Positions 44,103 through 52,598 of a stretch of DNA of 64,000 bases are shown in pieces (position 1 is the first letter of the stretch; every line of letters begins with the position of its first letter). The notes under the pieces were generated by a model. That model worked only from the letters and a program-made list of their open reading frames with translations. It made no database searches and was not told where the DNA came from. Source of the DNA: Streptomyces spiroverticillatus (lineage in GTDB: Bacteria > Actinomycetota > Actinomycetes > Streptomycetales > Streptomycetaceae); the NCBI GenBank assembly GCA_014650415.1, contig BMUX01000013.1, positions 1 to 64,000 of the forward strand. Reading direction: 5' to 3'. Both the position numbers and the translations under genes were made by a program.

Positions 44103-45112
44103 GCGGTGCTCTCCGGTACGTCGGGCCCCCGCCGGCAGGGGGTCGGGGCAGGGAACACGCCCAGTCTCCACGCATCCGCGCCGGGCCGCCCGCTCCAGCT
44201 GTCCGGCCGGGTGCCATCGACATCGGTGAAGCCGTACTCCACCGCGAGCCGCGCCGAGGTCAGCGACTGCTGGTTCCACTTCCGCCGATCGGGATCGGCC
44301 GCCAGAGCGGCCACCGCACGCCCCACGTAACGCGGCGACTCCGACGCGGCGAACCCCTCGGGGGCGGTCGGCAGGCCCCCGGGCCGGTCCGGCAGCAGGG
44401 CGTCGCGCCAGGTCTCCTCGTCGACACCGAAGTTGTCCAGCATCATCTCCGAACGCAGCCAGCCCGGGGTGAGCGCGAGCGCGGTGGCCCCGTACGGCGC
44501 CAGCTCGTGGCCCTGGGAGAAGGCCAGCCGGTTCACGGCCGCCTTGGCCAGATCGTAGAAGACGGAGATCCGGTACCAGGAGGCGTTGATCTCGCGGGTC
44601 CCGTCCGTCACCTCCACCAGCAGCCCGCCGGGCCGCTCGATGAGCAGCGGCAGCAGTTGGTGCGAGGTGATCAGATGGGTGTCGACGGCGAGCCGCAGCA
44701 GCCGCATCCCGTCGTCGAGATCGAGCTCCCACAGGGGCGTGTTCCACCGCGCCGGACCGCCCTTGAGCAGCTCGCCGCCCCAGATGTCGTTCACCAGCAC
44801 ATCAAGACGCCCGAACTCCTCCCGCACCCGCCCGGCAAGCCCCGCCACCTGCCCCGAATCAAGGTGATCCACCTGCACGGCGACCCCTCGCCCACCCAGC
44901 CGGGTGACCAGCTCCGCCGTCTCCTCGACCGTCTCGGGCCGGTCGTAGTCGGACGCCCCGCTGCCGTGCACACGGCTGCTGCGCCCCGTGCAGACGACCG
45001 TCGCCCCGGCCTCACCGAGCGCGGCGGCGATGCCCCGTCCGGCCCCGCGCGTCGCCCCCGCCACGACGGCGACCCGGCCGTCCAGTGCCTTCGGATCGGG
45101 TGACCACACCAT
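44099..45112 (-). CDS. SDR family oxidoreductase
   Basis: A 337-residue short-chain dehydrogenase, longer than the usual 250-280. The cofactor motif is AGATRGAGRGIA near 19-30, the active-site Y-x3-K is YDLAK, and the residue in the usual Ser position is Thr (VEVTDGT). The C-terminal 60 residues (ARLAVEYGFTDVDGTRPDSW) are an extension. The substrate is unknown. It is coupled to the VOC gene. Confidence 0.85.
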   Translation of the reverse strand: MVWSPDPKALDGRVAVVAGATRGAGRGIAAALGEAGATVVCTGRSSRVHGSGASDYDRPETVEETAELVTRLGGRGVAVQVDHLDSGQVAGLAGRVREEFGRLDVLVNDIWGGELLKGGPARWNTPLWELDLDDGMRLLRLAVDTHLITSHQLLPLLIERPGGLLVEVTDGTREINASWYRISVFYDLAKAAVNRLAFSQGHELAPYGATALALTPGWLRSEMMLDNFGVDEETWRDALLPDRPGGLPTAPEGFAASESPRYVGRAVAALAADPDRRKWNQQSLTSARLAVEYGFTDVDGTRPDSWSGRPGADAWRLGVFPAPTPCRRGPDVPESTA

Positions 45113-45177
45113 GCTCCGACTATGACAGGAGCCGGGCGCACGGTCTCGGGCGCGGACCGTCCGGCTAGCCTGACGGC

Positions 45178-46035
45178 ATGCTCACCGAAGTCACAGCGAC
45201 CCGCTACATCACGCCCCTGCGTGAGGGCGGCTCGCTCCCCGGAATCGTCGAGGCCGACGACCTGGGTACGTACGTCATGAAATTCACCGGCGCCGGACAG
45301 GGGCGCAAGACGCTCGTCGCCGAGGTCATCTGCGGGGAGCTGGGGCGCAGGCTCGGGCTGCGGGTGCCGCGGCTGGTGGCCATGGAGCTGGACCCGGTCA
45401 TCGGTCTTGGCGAGCCCGACCAGGAGGTGCAGGAGCTGCTCAAGGCGAGCGGCGGGCTGAACCTCGGGATGGACTTCCTGCCGGGGTCGATCGGTTTTGA
45501 CCCGCTGGCGTACGAGGTCGGGTCCGGGGAGGCGGGCGCGGTCGTGTGGTTCGACGCGCTCATCAACAACGTCGACCGCTCCTGGCGCAACCCCAACATG
45601 ATGGTCTGGCACGGCGACCTGTGGCTCATCGACCACGGCGCCACCATGATCTGGCACCACAACTGGCCCACCGCCGCCACCGCTTCGGCCAAGCCCTACA
45701 ACGCCTCCGACCACGCGCTGGCCCGCTTCCGGCCCGACATCGCGGCGGCCGCCGCCAAGCTGGCGCCGCTGGTGACGGAGGAACTGCTCACCGAGGTCAC
45801 CGCCCAGGTGCCCGACGTATGGCTGGCCGACGAGCCCGGCTTCGACAGCACCGACGCGCTGCGCCGGGCGTACGTGGACGCGCTGCTGCCGCGCGCGGCG
45901 ACCGTGCACGAGCGGATCGTCCTGGAGGCGCCGACCGAGGACCGGCCCTCGCAGGCGCCCGGCTGGCTGAAGGAGCGGCTGAAGCCGCTGCCGCACCCCA
46001 CGAAGAAGGCCCAGCAGGACGGCGGCGAGAAGTGA
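45178..46035 (+). CDS. HipA-like kinase domain protein
   Basis: A 285-residue protein with a HipA-type kinase fold. Readable elements: an N-terminal ATP-binding strand with Lys (GTYVMKFTGAGQGRKTLVAE), the catalytic region WFDALINNVDRSWRNPNMM, where NNVDRS matches the HipA catalytic loop, and LWLIDHGAT for the metal Asp. It lacks the HipA N-terminal subdomain and has no HipB-like repressor beside it. Its stop overlaps the start of a DUF3037 gene by 4 bp; the two are always likely to be made together. Its target is unknown. Confidence 0.85.
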   Translation: MLTEVTATRYITPLREGGSLPGIVEADDLGTYVMKFTGAGQGRKTLVAEVICGELGRRLGLRVPRLVAMELDPVIGLGEPDQEVQELLKASGGLNLGMDFLPGSIGFDPLAYEVGSGEAGAVVWFDALINNVDRSWRNPNMMVWHGDLWLIDHGATMIWHHNWPTAATASAKPYNASDHALARFRPDIAAAAAKLAPLVTEELLTEVTAQVPDVWLADEPGFDSTDALRRAYVDALLPRAATVHERIVLEAPTEDRPSQAPGWLKERLKPLPHPTKKAQQDGGEK

Positions 46036-46466
46036 GCGAGCAGTTGAGTGTGAAGGCCCCCGTCCCGCCGAGTGCCAAGGACCCCGTCCAGCGGCACGTC
46101 TTCGAGTACGCGCTGCTGCGCGTCGTGCCGCGTGTGGAGCGCGGCGAGATGTTCAACGCGGGGGTCATGGTCTACTGCCGGGCCAAGTCGTACGCGGCCG
46201 CCCTCACCCACCTCGACGAGGAGAAGCTGCGGGTGCTCGACCCGGGTGCCGACGTCGTGGGCGTCCGGGCCGCGCTGCACGCGGTGGAGGGCCTCTGCGG
46301 GGGCGGCGAGGCGGCGGGACAGGCGGCCGGTGACGAACCGGGGCGGCGGTTCCGGTGGCTGAGCGCGCCGCGCTCCGCCGTCGTACAGCCCGGACCCGTG
46401 CACACCGGACTGACGGCCGATCCGCAGGCGGAGCTGGAACGGCTGCTCGACCTGCTGGTCCGCTGA
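46032..46466 (+). CDS. DUF3037 domain protein, partner of the HipA-like kinase
   Basis: A 144-residue protein with the DUF3037 signature HVFEYALLRVVPRVERGEMFNAGVMVYCRAKSYA split over residues 23-56, followed by a linker of Gly/Glu and a C-terminal helix. No biochemical function is known. Translation is coupled to the HipA-like gene by GTGA overlap, which suggests a complex or modifier-target pair. Confidence 0.85.
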   Translation: MSEQLSVKAPVPPSAKDPVQRHVFEYALLRVVPRVERGEMFNAGVMVYCRAKSYAAALTHLDEEKLRVLDPGADVVGVRAALHAVEGLCGGGEAAGQAAGDEPGRRFRWLSAPRSAVVQPGPVHTGLTADPQAELERLLDLLVR

Positions 46467-46511
46467 CACGGGTGGACACCGTGTGACCTTCGTCGGGTAC
46501 CGGGGCGGCCG

Positions 46512-46540
46512 TTGACACCGGGTGCCGTGGCTTCTAGCGT
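46512..46540 (+). promoter_or_regulatory. Consensus promoter of the two-SDR operon
   Basis: TTGACA (46512-46517), exactly 17 bp, TAGCGT (46535-46540). This is the best sigma-70-type promoter in the window. Transcription start is expected near 46547, giving a leader of about 75 nt. Confidence 0.8.
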
Positions 46541-46557
46541 CACGACTGCTGAGGCTA

Positions 46558-46573
46558 CTAAGCGGTTGCTCAG
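46558..46573. promoter_or_regulatory. Operator-like dyad in the leader of the SDR operon
   Basis: CTAAGC-GGTT-GCTCAG, an imperfect 16-bp dyad, just downstream of the predicted transcription start. A wider inverted repeat ACTGCTGAG (46546-46554) / CTCAGCAGT (46570-46578) overlaps it. The form resembles acyl-CoA-responsive TetR-type operators. Confidence 0.55.
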
Positions 46574-46622
46574 CAGTTGAGCGGTCCCCCGGGACCGGTT
46601 CCCAAGGGCGAGGAGAACAGGG

Positions 46623-47384
46623 ATGTCCACCACCGAGCAGCGCGTTGCGATCGTGACCGGGGCGGCGCGCGGCATTGGCGCCGCCACCGCCGTACGGCTC
46701 GCGGCCGAGGGGCGCGCCGTGGCCGTGCTCGACCTCGACGAGGCGGCCTGCGCCGAGACCGTCGAGCAGATCACCAAGGCGGGCGGCAAGGCCCTCGCGG
46801 TCGGCTGCGACGTGTCCGACGAGGCGCAGGTGGAGGCCGCCGTGGCGCGCGTCGCCGCCGAGCTGGGCGCGCCGACCATCCTGGTCAACAACGCGGGCGT
46901 GCTCCGCGACAACCTGCTCTTCAAGATGAGTGCCCTGGACTGGGACATGGTCATGGGCGTCCACCTCAAGGGCGCGTTCCTGATGTCGCGGGCGGTGCAG
47001 AAGCACATGGTGGACGCGAAGTTCGGCCGGATCGTCAACCTGTCGTCGTCCTCGGCGCTCGGCAACCGCGGCCAGGTCAACTACTCCGCCGCCAAGGCCG
47101 GACTCCAGGGCTTCACCAAGACCCTCGCCAAGGAGCTCGGCAAGTTCGGCGTCACCGCCAACGCCGTCGCCCCCGGCTTCATCGTCACCGAGATGACCGC
47201 GCAGACCGCCGCCCGCGTCGGCATGGGCTTCGAGGACTTCCAGGCCGCCGCCGCCACCCAGATCCCGGTGCAGCGCGTCGGGCGCCCCGAGGACATCGCC
47301 AACGCCATCGCCTTCTTCACCGGCGAGGAGGCGGGCTTCGTCTCCGGCCAGGTCATGTACGTCGCCGGTGGACCCCTCAACTGA
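46623..47384 (+). CDS. 3-oxoacyl-ACP reductase-like SDR
   Basis: A 253-residue classical short-chain dehydrogenase: cofactor motif TGAARGIG (12-19), NNAG, catalytic Ser in NLSSSSALG, Y154 and K158 in YSAAK. Sequence and length agree with FabG-type reductases, but fatty-acid synthase genes are absent, and the TetR-like operator suggests acyl-CoA-linked catabolism. GAGGAGAA 6 nt upstream. First gene of a two-SDR operon. Confidence 0.88.
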   Translation: MSTTEQRVAIVTGAARGIGAATAVRLAAEGRAVAVLDLDEAACAETVEQITKAGGKALAVGCDVSDEAQVEAAVARVAAELGAPTILVNNAGVLRDNLLFKMSALDWDMVMGVHLKGAFLMSRAVQKHMVDAKFGRIVNLSSSSALGNRGQVNYSAAKAGLQGFTKTLAKELGKFGVTANAVAPGFIVTEMTAQTAARVGMGFEDFQAAAATQIPVQRVGRPEDIANAIAFFTGEEAGFVSGQVMYVAGGPLN

Positions 47385-47411
47385 CCTGCCGAGCCAAGGG
47401 ACTTCGAGCAC

Positions 47412-48173
47412 ATGAGTGAAGCAGTGCAGGACAGCGGCAAGGTCGCCCTCATCACCGGTGCCAGCCGCGGCATCGGCTACGGCGTCGCGGAGGCCCTGGT
47501 CGCCCGCGGCGACCGGGTGTGCATCACCGGACGCAACGAGGACGCCCTCAAGGAGGCCGTCGAGAAGCTCGGCTTTGACCGTGCGATCGGCGTCGCCGGC
47601 AAGGCGGCCGACGAGGAGCACCAGGCCGTCGCCGTGGCGCGCACCATGGAGGCGTTCGGCCGGGTCGACTTCCTGGTCAACAACGCGGGGACGAACCCGG
47701 TGTTCGGCCCGATGGCCGACATGGACCTGAACGTCGCCCGCAAGGTCTACGAGACCAACGTCATCTCGGCGCTCGGCTTCGCCCAGCAGACCTGGAAGGC
47801 CTGGCAGTCCGCGAACGGCGGGGCGATCGTCAACATCGCCTCGGTGGCGGGCGTCTCGGCCTCGCCGTTCATCGGCGCGTACGGCATGAGCAAGGCCGCG
47901 ATGATCAACCTCACCGTCCAGCTCGCGCACGAATTCGCCCCGCTGGTGCGGGTCAACGCCATCGCGCCGGCCGTGGTGAAGACCAAGTTCGCGCAGGCGC
48001 TCTACGAGGGCCGCGAGGAGGAAGCGGCGGCGGCGTACCCGCTCGGCAGGCTCGGCGTGCCCTCCGACATCGGCGGCGCGGCGGCCTTCCTCACCTCCGC
48101 GCAGTCGGACTGGATCACAGGGCAGACGCTCGTCGTGGACGGCGGGATCTTCCTCAACGCCGGTGTCGGCTGA
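47412..48173 (+). CDS. SDR family oxidoreductase
   Basis: A 253-residue short-chain dehydrogenase with TGASRGIG, NNAG, NIASVAG and the active-site Y157/K161 in YGMSK. It follows the first SDR by 27 nt and shares its promoter; the two could reduce or oxidise the same acyl chain, or act as a hetero-oligomer. A hairpin follows the stop. Confidence 0.88.
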   Translation: MSEAVQDSGKVALITGASRGIGYGVAEALVARGDRVCITGRNEDALKEAVEKLGFDRAIGVAGKAADEEHQAVAVARTMEAFGRVDFLVNNAGTNPVFGPMADMDLNVARKVYETNVISALGFAQQTWKAWQSANGGAIVNIASVAGVSASPFIGAYGMSKAAMINLTVQLAHEFAPLVRVNAIAPAVVKTKFAQALYEGREEEAAAAYPLGRLGVPSDIGGAAAFLTSAQSDWITGQTLVVDGGIFLNAGVG

Positions 48174-48189
48174 GGAGCATTGGTGAAGA

Positions 48190-48218
48190 CGGGTGCGCGG
48201 TAGTTCCCCTCGCACCCG
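48190..48218 (+). terminator. 8-bp hairpin after the SDR operon
   Basis: CGGGTGCG (48190-48197) pairs with CGCACCCG (48211-48218) across a 13-nt loop, 17 nt after the stop. Confidence 0.7.
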
Positions 48219-48333
48219 GCTTGGGCGGAATTCTGTGTTCCTTCCCTGTGACGGCTCGCTGGACAACCACGTTGCTCCGGCGGGCCGTTGAGGTATGGTC
48301 TGCCGATCCCACGGCTGAACGAGGAGCGTGCAC

Positions 48334-49923
48334 GTGTTTGACCGGGCCAGGAGACTGCGGGCTGCCGCAGCCCTCACGTCCATATCCCTGCTGGCGGGCT
48401 GCGGGGTGCTGACCGACGAGGGTTCCGACACGGAACACCGGTTGAGCGTGGGCACCACGAGCAAACCGAGCACACTGGACCCGGCGGGCGCCTGGGACGG
48501 CTCCTGGGAGCTCTACCGCAACGTCTTCCAGACCCTGCTGAGCTATCCCACCGGCACCGTGTCCCCCTCCCCGGACGCCGCGCAGACGTGCGGCTTCGCG
48601 GACACCGCCCACCGCGTCTACGCCTGCACGCTCAAGGAGGGCCTGACCTTCTCCGACGGCACCGCGCTCGACGCCGACGCCGTCCGGCACTCCATCGAGC
48701 GCATCGTGAAGATCAACGCCGACGGCGGTCCGTCGGGCCTGCTCAGCAGCCTCGACAAGGTCGAGACGCAGGGCAAGCAGAAGGTCGTCTTCCGGCTCAA
48801 CAAGCCCGACGCCACCTTCCCGTTCGTCCTCGCCACCCCGGGCATGTCGCTGGTCAGCCCGGCCGCGTACCCGTCCACCAAGCTGCGCGAGGACGACTCG
48901 CTGGTCGGCTCGGGCCCGTACACCTTGAAGGCCTACCGCGCCGAGGGCGCCGACTCCGGCGCGGACCTGGAGCGCAACGAGTCCTACAAGGGCTTCGCCG
49001 ACCGCAAGAACGACGCGGTGACCATCCGCTACTTCGACGACTCCGCGAAGATGGTCAAGGCGCTCAAGGACAAGCAGATCGACGCCACCTTCCGCGGTCT
49101 GACCGCCGAGCAGGTCGTCGGCCTCCAGGACCAGGCGGACGGGCCGATCCACGTCACCGAGTCGCCCGGCTCCGAGATCCACTACCTGGTCTTCAACCCG
49201 AAGGACAAGTACGCCGCCAAGCCGGCCGTCCGCCGGGCCATCGCCCAGCTCGTCGACCGGCCCACCCTCGTGGAGAAGGTCTACAAGGGCACCGCCGAAC
49301 CGCTCTACTCGATGGTGCCGACCGGCATCGCCGGGCACACCACCGACTTCTTCGACGAGTACGGCAGGGCCGACGCCGCCCAGGCGAAGCGCATCCTGCG
49401 CACCGCGGGCATCACCGAACGCGTGCCGCTCGCCTTCTGGTTCCCCACCGACCGCTACGGCTCCGCGACCGCCCTGGAGTTCGCCGAGCTGAAGCGGCAG
49501 CTGGAGGCCTCCGGGCTGTTCGAGGTCACGGTGAAGGGGCTGCCCTGGAAGGAGTTCCAGAAGGGCGTGCAGAAGGGCTCCTTCCCCGTCTTCGGCCGCG
49601 GCTGGGCGCCGGACTACCCGGACCCCGACAGCTTCGTCTCGCCGTTCGTCGGCAAGCGCAACGCGATCTCCACCCCGTACGTCGTCCCCGAGATCACCGG
49701 CGAGCTGCTGCCCAAGTCGCGCCGCGAGATCAAGCGCGAGAACGCCACCGACTACTTCGTGCGCGCCCAGGAGGTGCTGATGCACGACGCCCGGCTGCTG
49801 CCGCTGTGGCAGGGCAAGATGTACGTCGCCGCCCTGGAGGACGTCGGCGGCACCGAGCTCACGCTCGACCCGCAGACCGTCATGCAGGTGTGGGAGCTGT
49901 ACCGCAAGACCAGCTGGGACTAG
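48334..49923 (+). CDS. Family 5 solute-binding lipoprotein, orphan
   Basis: A 529-residue oligopeptide-type binding protein: signal peptide and lipobox LLAGC (Cys23), then RLSVGTTSKPSTLDPAGAWD and the classical SYPTGTVSPSP and LKEGLTFSDGTALDADAV segments of SBP family 5. It captures peptides or nickel-like ligands for an ABC importer, but no permease or ATPase gene is adjacent. GAGGAG 7 nt before the GTG at 48334 rules out the GTG 6 nt earlier. Confidence 0.9.
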   Translation: MFDRARRLRAAAALTSISLLAGCGVLTDEGSDTEHRLSVGTTSKPSTLDPAGAWDGSWELYRNVFQTLLSYPTGTVSPSPDAAQTCGFADTAHRVYACTLKEGLTFSDGTALDADAVRHSIERIVKINADGGPSGLLSSLDKVETQGKQKVVFRLNKPDATFPFVLATPGMSLVSPAAYPSTKLREDDSLVGSGPYTLKAYRAEGADSGADLERNESYKGFADRKNDAVTIRYFDDSAKMVKALKDKQIDATFRGLTAEQVVGLQDQADGPIHVTESPGSEIHYLVFNPKDKYAAKPAVRRAIAQLVDRPTLVEKVYKGTAEPLYSMVPTGIAGHTTDFFDEYGRADAAQAKRILRTAGITERVPLAFWFPTDRYGSATALEFAELKRQLEASGLFEVTVKGLPWKEFQKGVQKGSFPVFGRGWAPDYPDPDSFVSPFVGKRNAISTPYVVPEITGELLPKSRREIKRENATDYFVRAQEVLMHDARLLPLWQGKMYVAALEDVGGTELTLDPQTVMQVWELYRKTSWD

Positions 49924-49958
49924 GGGTACGGAGGGGTACGCACGGGGCTCGGGCGGCG

Positions 49959-49981
49959 TTGTCAGTGGTGGCCGGTAGGTT
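49959..49981 (+). promoter_or_regulatory. RecA-independent DNA-damage (PafBC-type) promoter of ung
   Basis: TTGTCAGTGG (49959-49968), seven bases, TAGGTT (49976-49981): an excellent match to the pattern known from damage promoters in Streptomyces and mycobacteria, with the same spacing as the dinB site. A 30-40 nt leader with GGAGG follows. Confidence 0.85.
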
Positions 49982-50020
49982 CTTTGCCAGAGAACGAATC
50001 GCTCACCGGAGGTTGTTGAC

Positions 50021-50704
50021 GTGACGGACATCCAGATGCTGCCCGAGTCCTGGCGCGGGGTCCTCGGCGAAGAGCTGGAGAAGCCCTACTTCAAGGAGCT
50101 CATGGAGTTCGTCGAGGAGGAGCGGGCGGCCGGCCCGGTCTACCCCCCGCGCGAGCAGGTCTTCGCCGCTCTGGAGGCCACCCCCTACGACCAGGTGAAG
50201 GTCCTGGTCCTCGGCCAGGACCCGTACCACGGCGAGGGCCAGGGGCACGGGCTGTGCTTCTCCGTGCAGCCCGGCGTCAAGACACCCCCCTCGCTGCGCA
50301 ACATCTACAAGGAGATGCACGAGGAGCTGGGCACCCCGATCCCGGACAACGGCTACCTGATGCCGTGGGCCGAGCAGGGCGTCCTGCTGCTCAACGCGGT
50401 CCTCACCGTCCGCAAGGCCGAGGCCAACTCGCACAAGGGCAAGGGCTGGGAGAAGTTCACCGACGCCGTCATCCGCGCGGTGGCGGACCGCCCCGACCCG
50501 GCCGTCTTCGTGCTGTGGGGCAACTACGCGCAGAAGAAGCTCCCGCTGATCGACGCCGAGCGGCACGCGATCGTCAAGGGCGCTCACCCGTCCCCGCTGT
50601 CCGCGAAGAAGTGGTGGGGCTCGCGCCCCTTCACCCAGATCAACGCCGCCGTCGCCGAGCAGGGCCACGAGGCGATCGACTGGACCATCCCGAACCTGGG
50701 CTGA
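50021..50704 (+). CDS. ung: Uracil-DNA glycosylase
   Basis: A 227-residue family 1 uracil-DNA glycosylase that removes uracil from DNA to start base-excision repair. Catalytic GQDPYHG with D67, uracil pocket LLLNAVLTV and the DNA-minor-groove loop HPSPLS are all present; length is standard. GGAGG lies 8 nt upstream of the GTG. Predicted induction by DNA damage through the promoter in front. Confidence 0.96.
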   Translation: MTDIQMLPESWRGVLGEELEKPYFKELMEFVEEERAAGPVYPPREQVFAALEATPYDQVKVLVLGQDPYHGEGQGHGLCFSVQPGVKTPPSLRNIYKEMHEELGTPIPDNGYLMPWAEQGVLLLNAVLTVRKAEANSHKGKGWEKFTDAVIRAVADRPDPAVFVLWGNYAQKKLPLIDAERHAIVKGAHPSPLSAKKWWGSRPFTQINAAVAEQGHEAIDWTIPNLG

Positions 50705-50780
50705 GCCTGAGCCCGATCGTCCCCGCCTGCGGCTAGCGTCACGGGGACAGTCGATGACAGCGTGCGCAGCGGAGGCCGCA

Positions 50781-51260
50781 GTGGTGGAGCAGCAGGAGGC
50801 GTCGGGGGACGCCGTGATGACCAGGATCGGGCAGACGGCGATCCTGCTGCACGCCGGTGACCGGCAGGAGGCCCGCAGCAGGTTCGAGGCGCTGTGGGAG
50901 GAGCTGGGCACGCAGGGCGACCCCTGGCACCGCTGCATGGCCGCGCACTACCTGGCCGACGCGCAGGACGACCCCCGGGACGAACTGCTGTGGGACCTGC
51001 GGGCGTTGGCGGCCGCCGACGGGCGCGACGGCGGCCGGGGAGGCGAACGCCCGTCGGCGGAGCTGCACGGCTTCCGCCCCTCCCTGCACCTGGGCCTGGC
51101 CGCCGACTACGTGAAGCTGGGCCGCCCGGAGGCCGCCCGCATCCATCTGAGCCGGGCCCGCGCCCTGTCCGACGCGCTGACGGAGCAGGGGCGCCCGGCG
51201 CTGGGGGTGCGGGAGGCCATCGGGCGGCTGGAGGCGAGGCTGGCGGGGGAGCCGGGCTAG
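50781..51260 (+). CDS. Hypothetical protein with TPR-like helices
   Basis: A 159-residue soluble, helical protein. Two TPR-like units can be seen (DRQEARSRFEALWEELGTQG; DYVKLGRPEAARIHLSRARA), separated by a Gly/Arg-rich linker. It probably binds another protein. GGAGG 5 nt upstream supports the GTG used; an ATG 9 codons earlier has no ribosome-binding site. Confidence 0.7.
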   Translation: MVEQQEASGDAVMTRIGQTAILLHAGDRQEARSRFEALWEELGTQGDPWHRCMAAHYLADAQDDPRDELLWDLRALAAADGRDGGRGGERPSAELHGFRPSLHLGLAADYVKLGRPEAARIHLSRARALSDALTEQGRPALGVREAIGRLEARLAGEPG

Positions 51261-51306
51261 CCGAGAGCGGGGCCGGCCGAGGGGCGGGGCCGGCCGAGGG
51301 GCGGGG

Positions 51307-51813
51307 TCAACCCCCGTACGTCTCGCGGCAGATGCGGGCCTCCGGGCTGTTCGGCTTCCAGCCGCCGTAGCCGGTGCCCAGCGCGCACACGTCCGCCGCC
51401 GAGGTGGGCAGCTTGGGCAGAGCGGGCTTCTTGCGGTCCGGTTCGTGGTGGGGCTTGGGCTTCTTGTGCGGGGCGGATTCGGGGGCCGCGGCCCGGCGCG
51501 CGGGCGGCTGCGCAGGCGCGTCGGTGTCGGCGTGGTGGCGGGGTTCGCGGGGCACGGGCGGGGCGGCGGCGGGTTCGGGGGCGCGCTCGGAGGGCAGCAG
51601 GGCCGCTTCGAGCACCTCGTGGACGGGGGCCTCGACCAGCTCCTCGGGATCGCCGCCGTTCCCGATCAGGTGGGGCAGCTGGGGCGGGCGCGGCTGCTGG
51701 GCGGCGGGGGACTGGGCCGCGGGCGGGGCGGGCTGCCCGGCTCCCGCGGACACACAGCCCGACACGGCCGACACGGCGACCCCCACCAGAAGGGTCGCGG
51801 CGGTTCTCGTCAC
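51307..51813 (-). CDS. Pro/Ala-rich lipoprotein of unknown function
   Basis: A 168-residue secreted lipoprotein: signal peptide with lipobox VSGC (Cys20), a long Pro/Ala/Lys-rich linker and a short C-terminal domain, CALGTGYGGWKPNSPEARIC, with two Cys able to pair. The linker would let the small C-domain reach into the wall. The frame continues upstream; the GTG that places the lipobox at residue 20 is the best start. Confidence 0.7.
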   Translation of the reverse strand: MTRTAATLLVGVAVSAVSGCVSAGAGQPAPPAAQSPAAQQPRPPQLPHLIGNGGDPEELVEAPVHEVLEAALLPSERAPEPAAAPPVPREPRHHADTDAPAQPPARRAAAPESAPHKKPKPHHEPDRKKPALPKLPTSAADVCALGTGYGGWKPNSPEARICRETYGG

Positions 51814-51916
51814 GGTTCTTGTTCGGTGCACCCGCGCAACTCTGCTGATCGCGGCCCCCGTTGGGGAAGCCGGGAAGCCGATATTGCCCCACATGAGTGA
51901 CGTGCGGGCCAGGTGC

Positions 51917-52549
51917 TTACGTACGGTACGGAAGGGTCTGCGCACCCAGCATCCCGCGCAGCAACTCGCCGAACCCGGTGCGCAGTTCCTCCCTGGTCGG
52001 CACCGACGCGTGGTACGAGCCCGCCGCGCAGGAGTACATCAGCCCCTCCACCCACGCGACCAGTGACAGCGTGTGCCGCTCGGGCTCCTTCGAACCGGCC
52101 GCCGTCATCAGCGCGACCAGCGGCTCCCGGAAGCCCGCCCGGCCCGTCGCGTCGTAGAACTCCCGCAGCTCGGGTCTGCGGGTGGCTTCCAGGCCCAGTT
52201 CGTACCGGGCGATCAGCAGGGAGCGGTGCTCGGTCAGATACCGGTGCAGGACGTGGGAGAGCAGGTCCACGAGCCGGTCGAGGTCGAGTGCGGCACCCGG
52301 TCCCGGAAGCGCGCCCACCCCCAACGCCTCGCCCTCCACCACGGCCAGCCTGCGCACCGCGAGCTCCAGCAGGGCCTGCCGGGTGCGGGCGCAGTTGGAG
52401 GTCGAGCCCTGCGGCAGGCCCGCCGTCTCGTCGACGGCCCGGTGGGTGAGCCCGCGCATTCCGCGCTCGACCAGGAGCGTCAGCGCGGCGTCGGCGATGC
52501 GCTCGGTGCGGGAGGCGGCGGGGGAGTCCGGGGAGGTGGGTGCGGTCAT
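51917..52549 (-). CDS. TetR family repressor
   Basis: A 210-residue regulator with an N-terminal TetR helix-turn-helix (RIADAALTLLVERGMRGLTH, VDETAGLPQGSTSNCARTR) and a helical ligand domain. It is divergent from a FAD monooxygenase gene, and the 78-bp gap contains two identical-form 14-bp operators, so it very probably represses that gene and itself. Confidence 0.92.
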   Translation of the reverse strand: MTAPTSPDSPAASRTERIADAALTLLVERGMRGLTHRAVDETAGLPQGSTSNCARTRQALLELAVRRLAVVEGEALGVGALPGPGAALDLDRLVDLLSHVLHRYLTEHRSLLIARYELGLEATRRPELREFYDATGRAGFREPLVALMTAAGSKEPERHTLSLVAWVEGLMYSCAAGSYHASVPTREELRTGFGELLRGMLGAQTLPYRT

Positions 52550-52569
52550 GGGGCCAATCTACCGCGCTC

Positions 52570-52583
52570 ACTACATGTGTAGT
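52570..52583. promoter_or_regulatory. TetR operator 1
   Basis: ACTACA-TG-TGTAGT, a perfect 6-bp dyad with 2-bp spacer, 20 bp from the tetR start. Confidence 0.85.
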
Positions 52584-52598
52584 AGCGTTCGAGAGGTC

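Noticed and set aside
45178..46466. Calling HipA-DUF3037 a classical toxin-antitoxin system
   Set aside because: There is no HipB-like DNA-binding partner and the kinase lacks the HipA N-terminal subdomain; kept only as a hypothesis.
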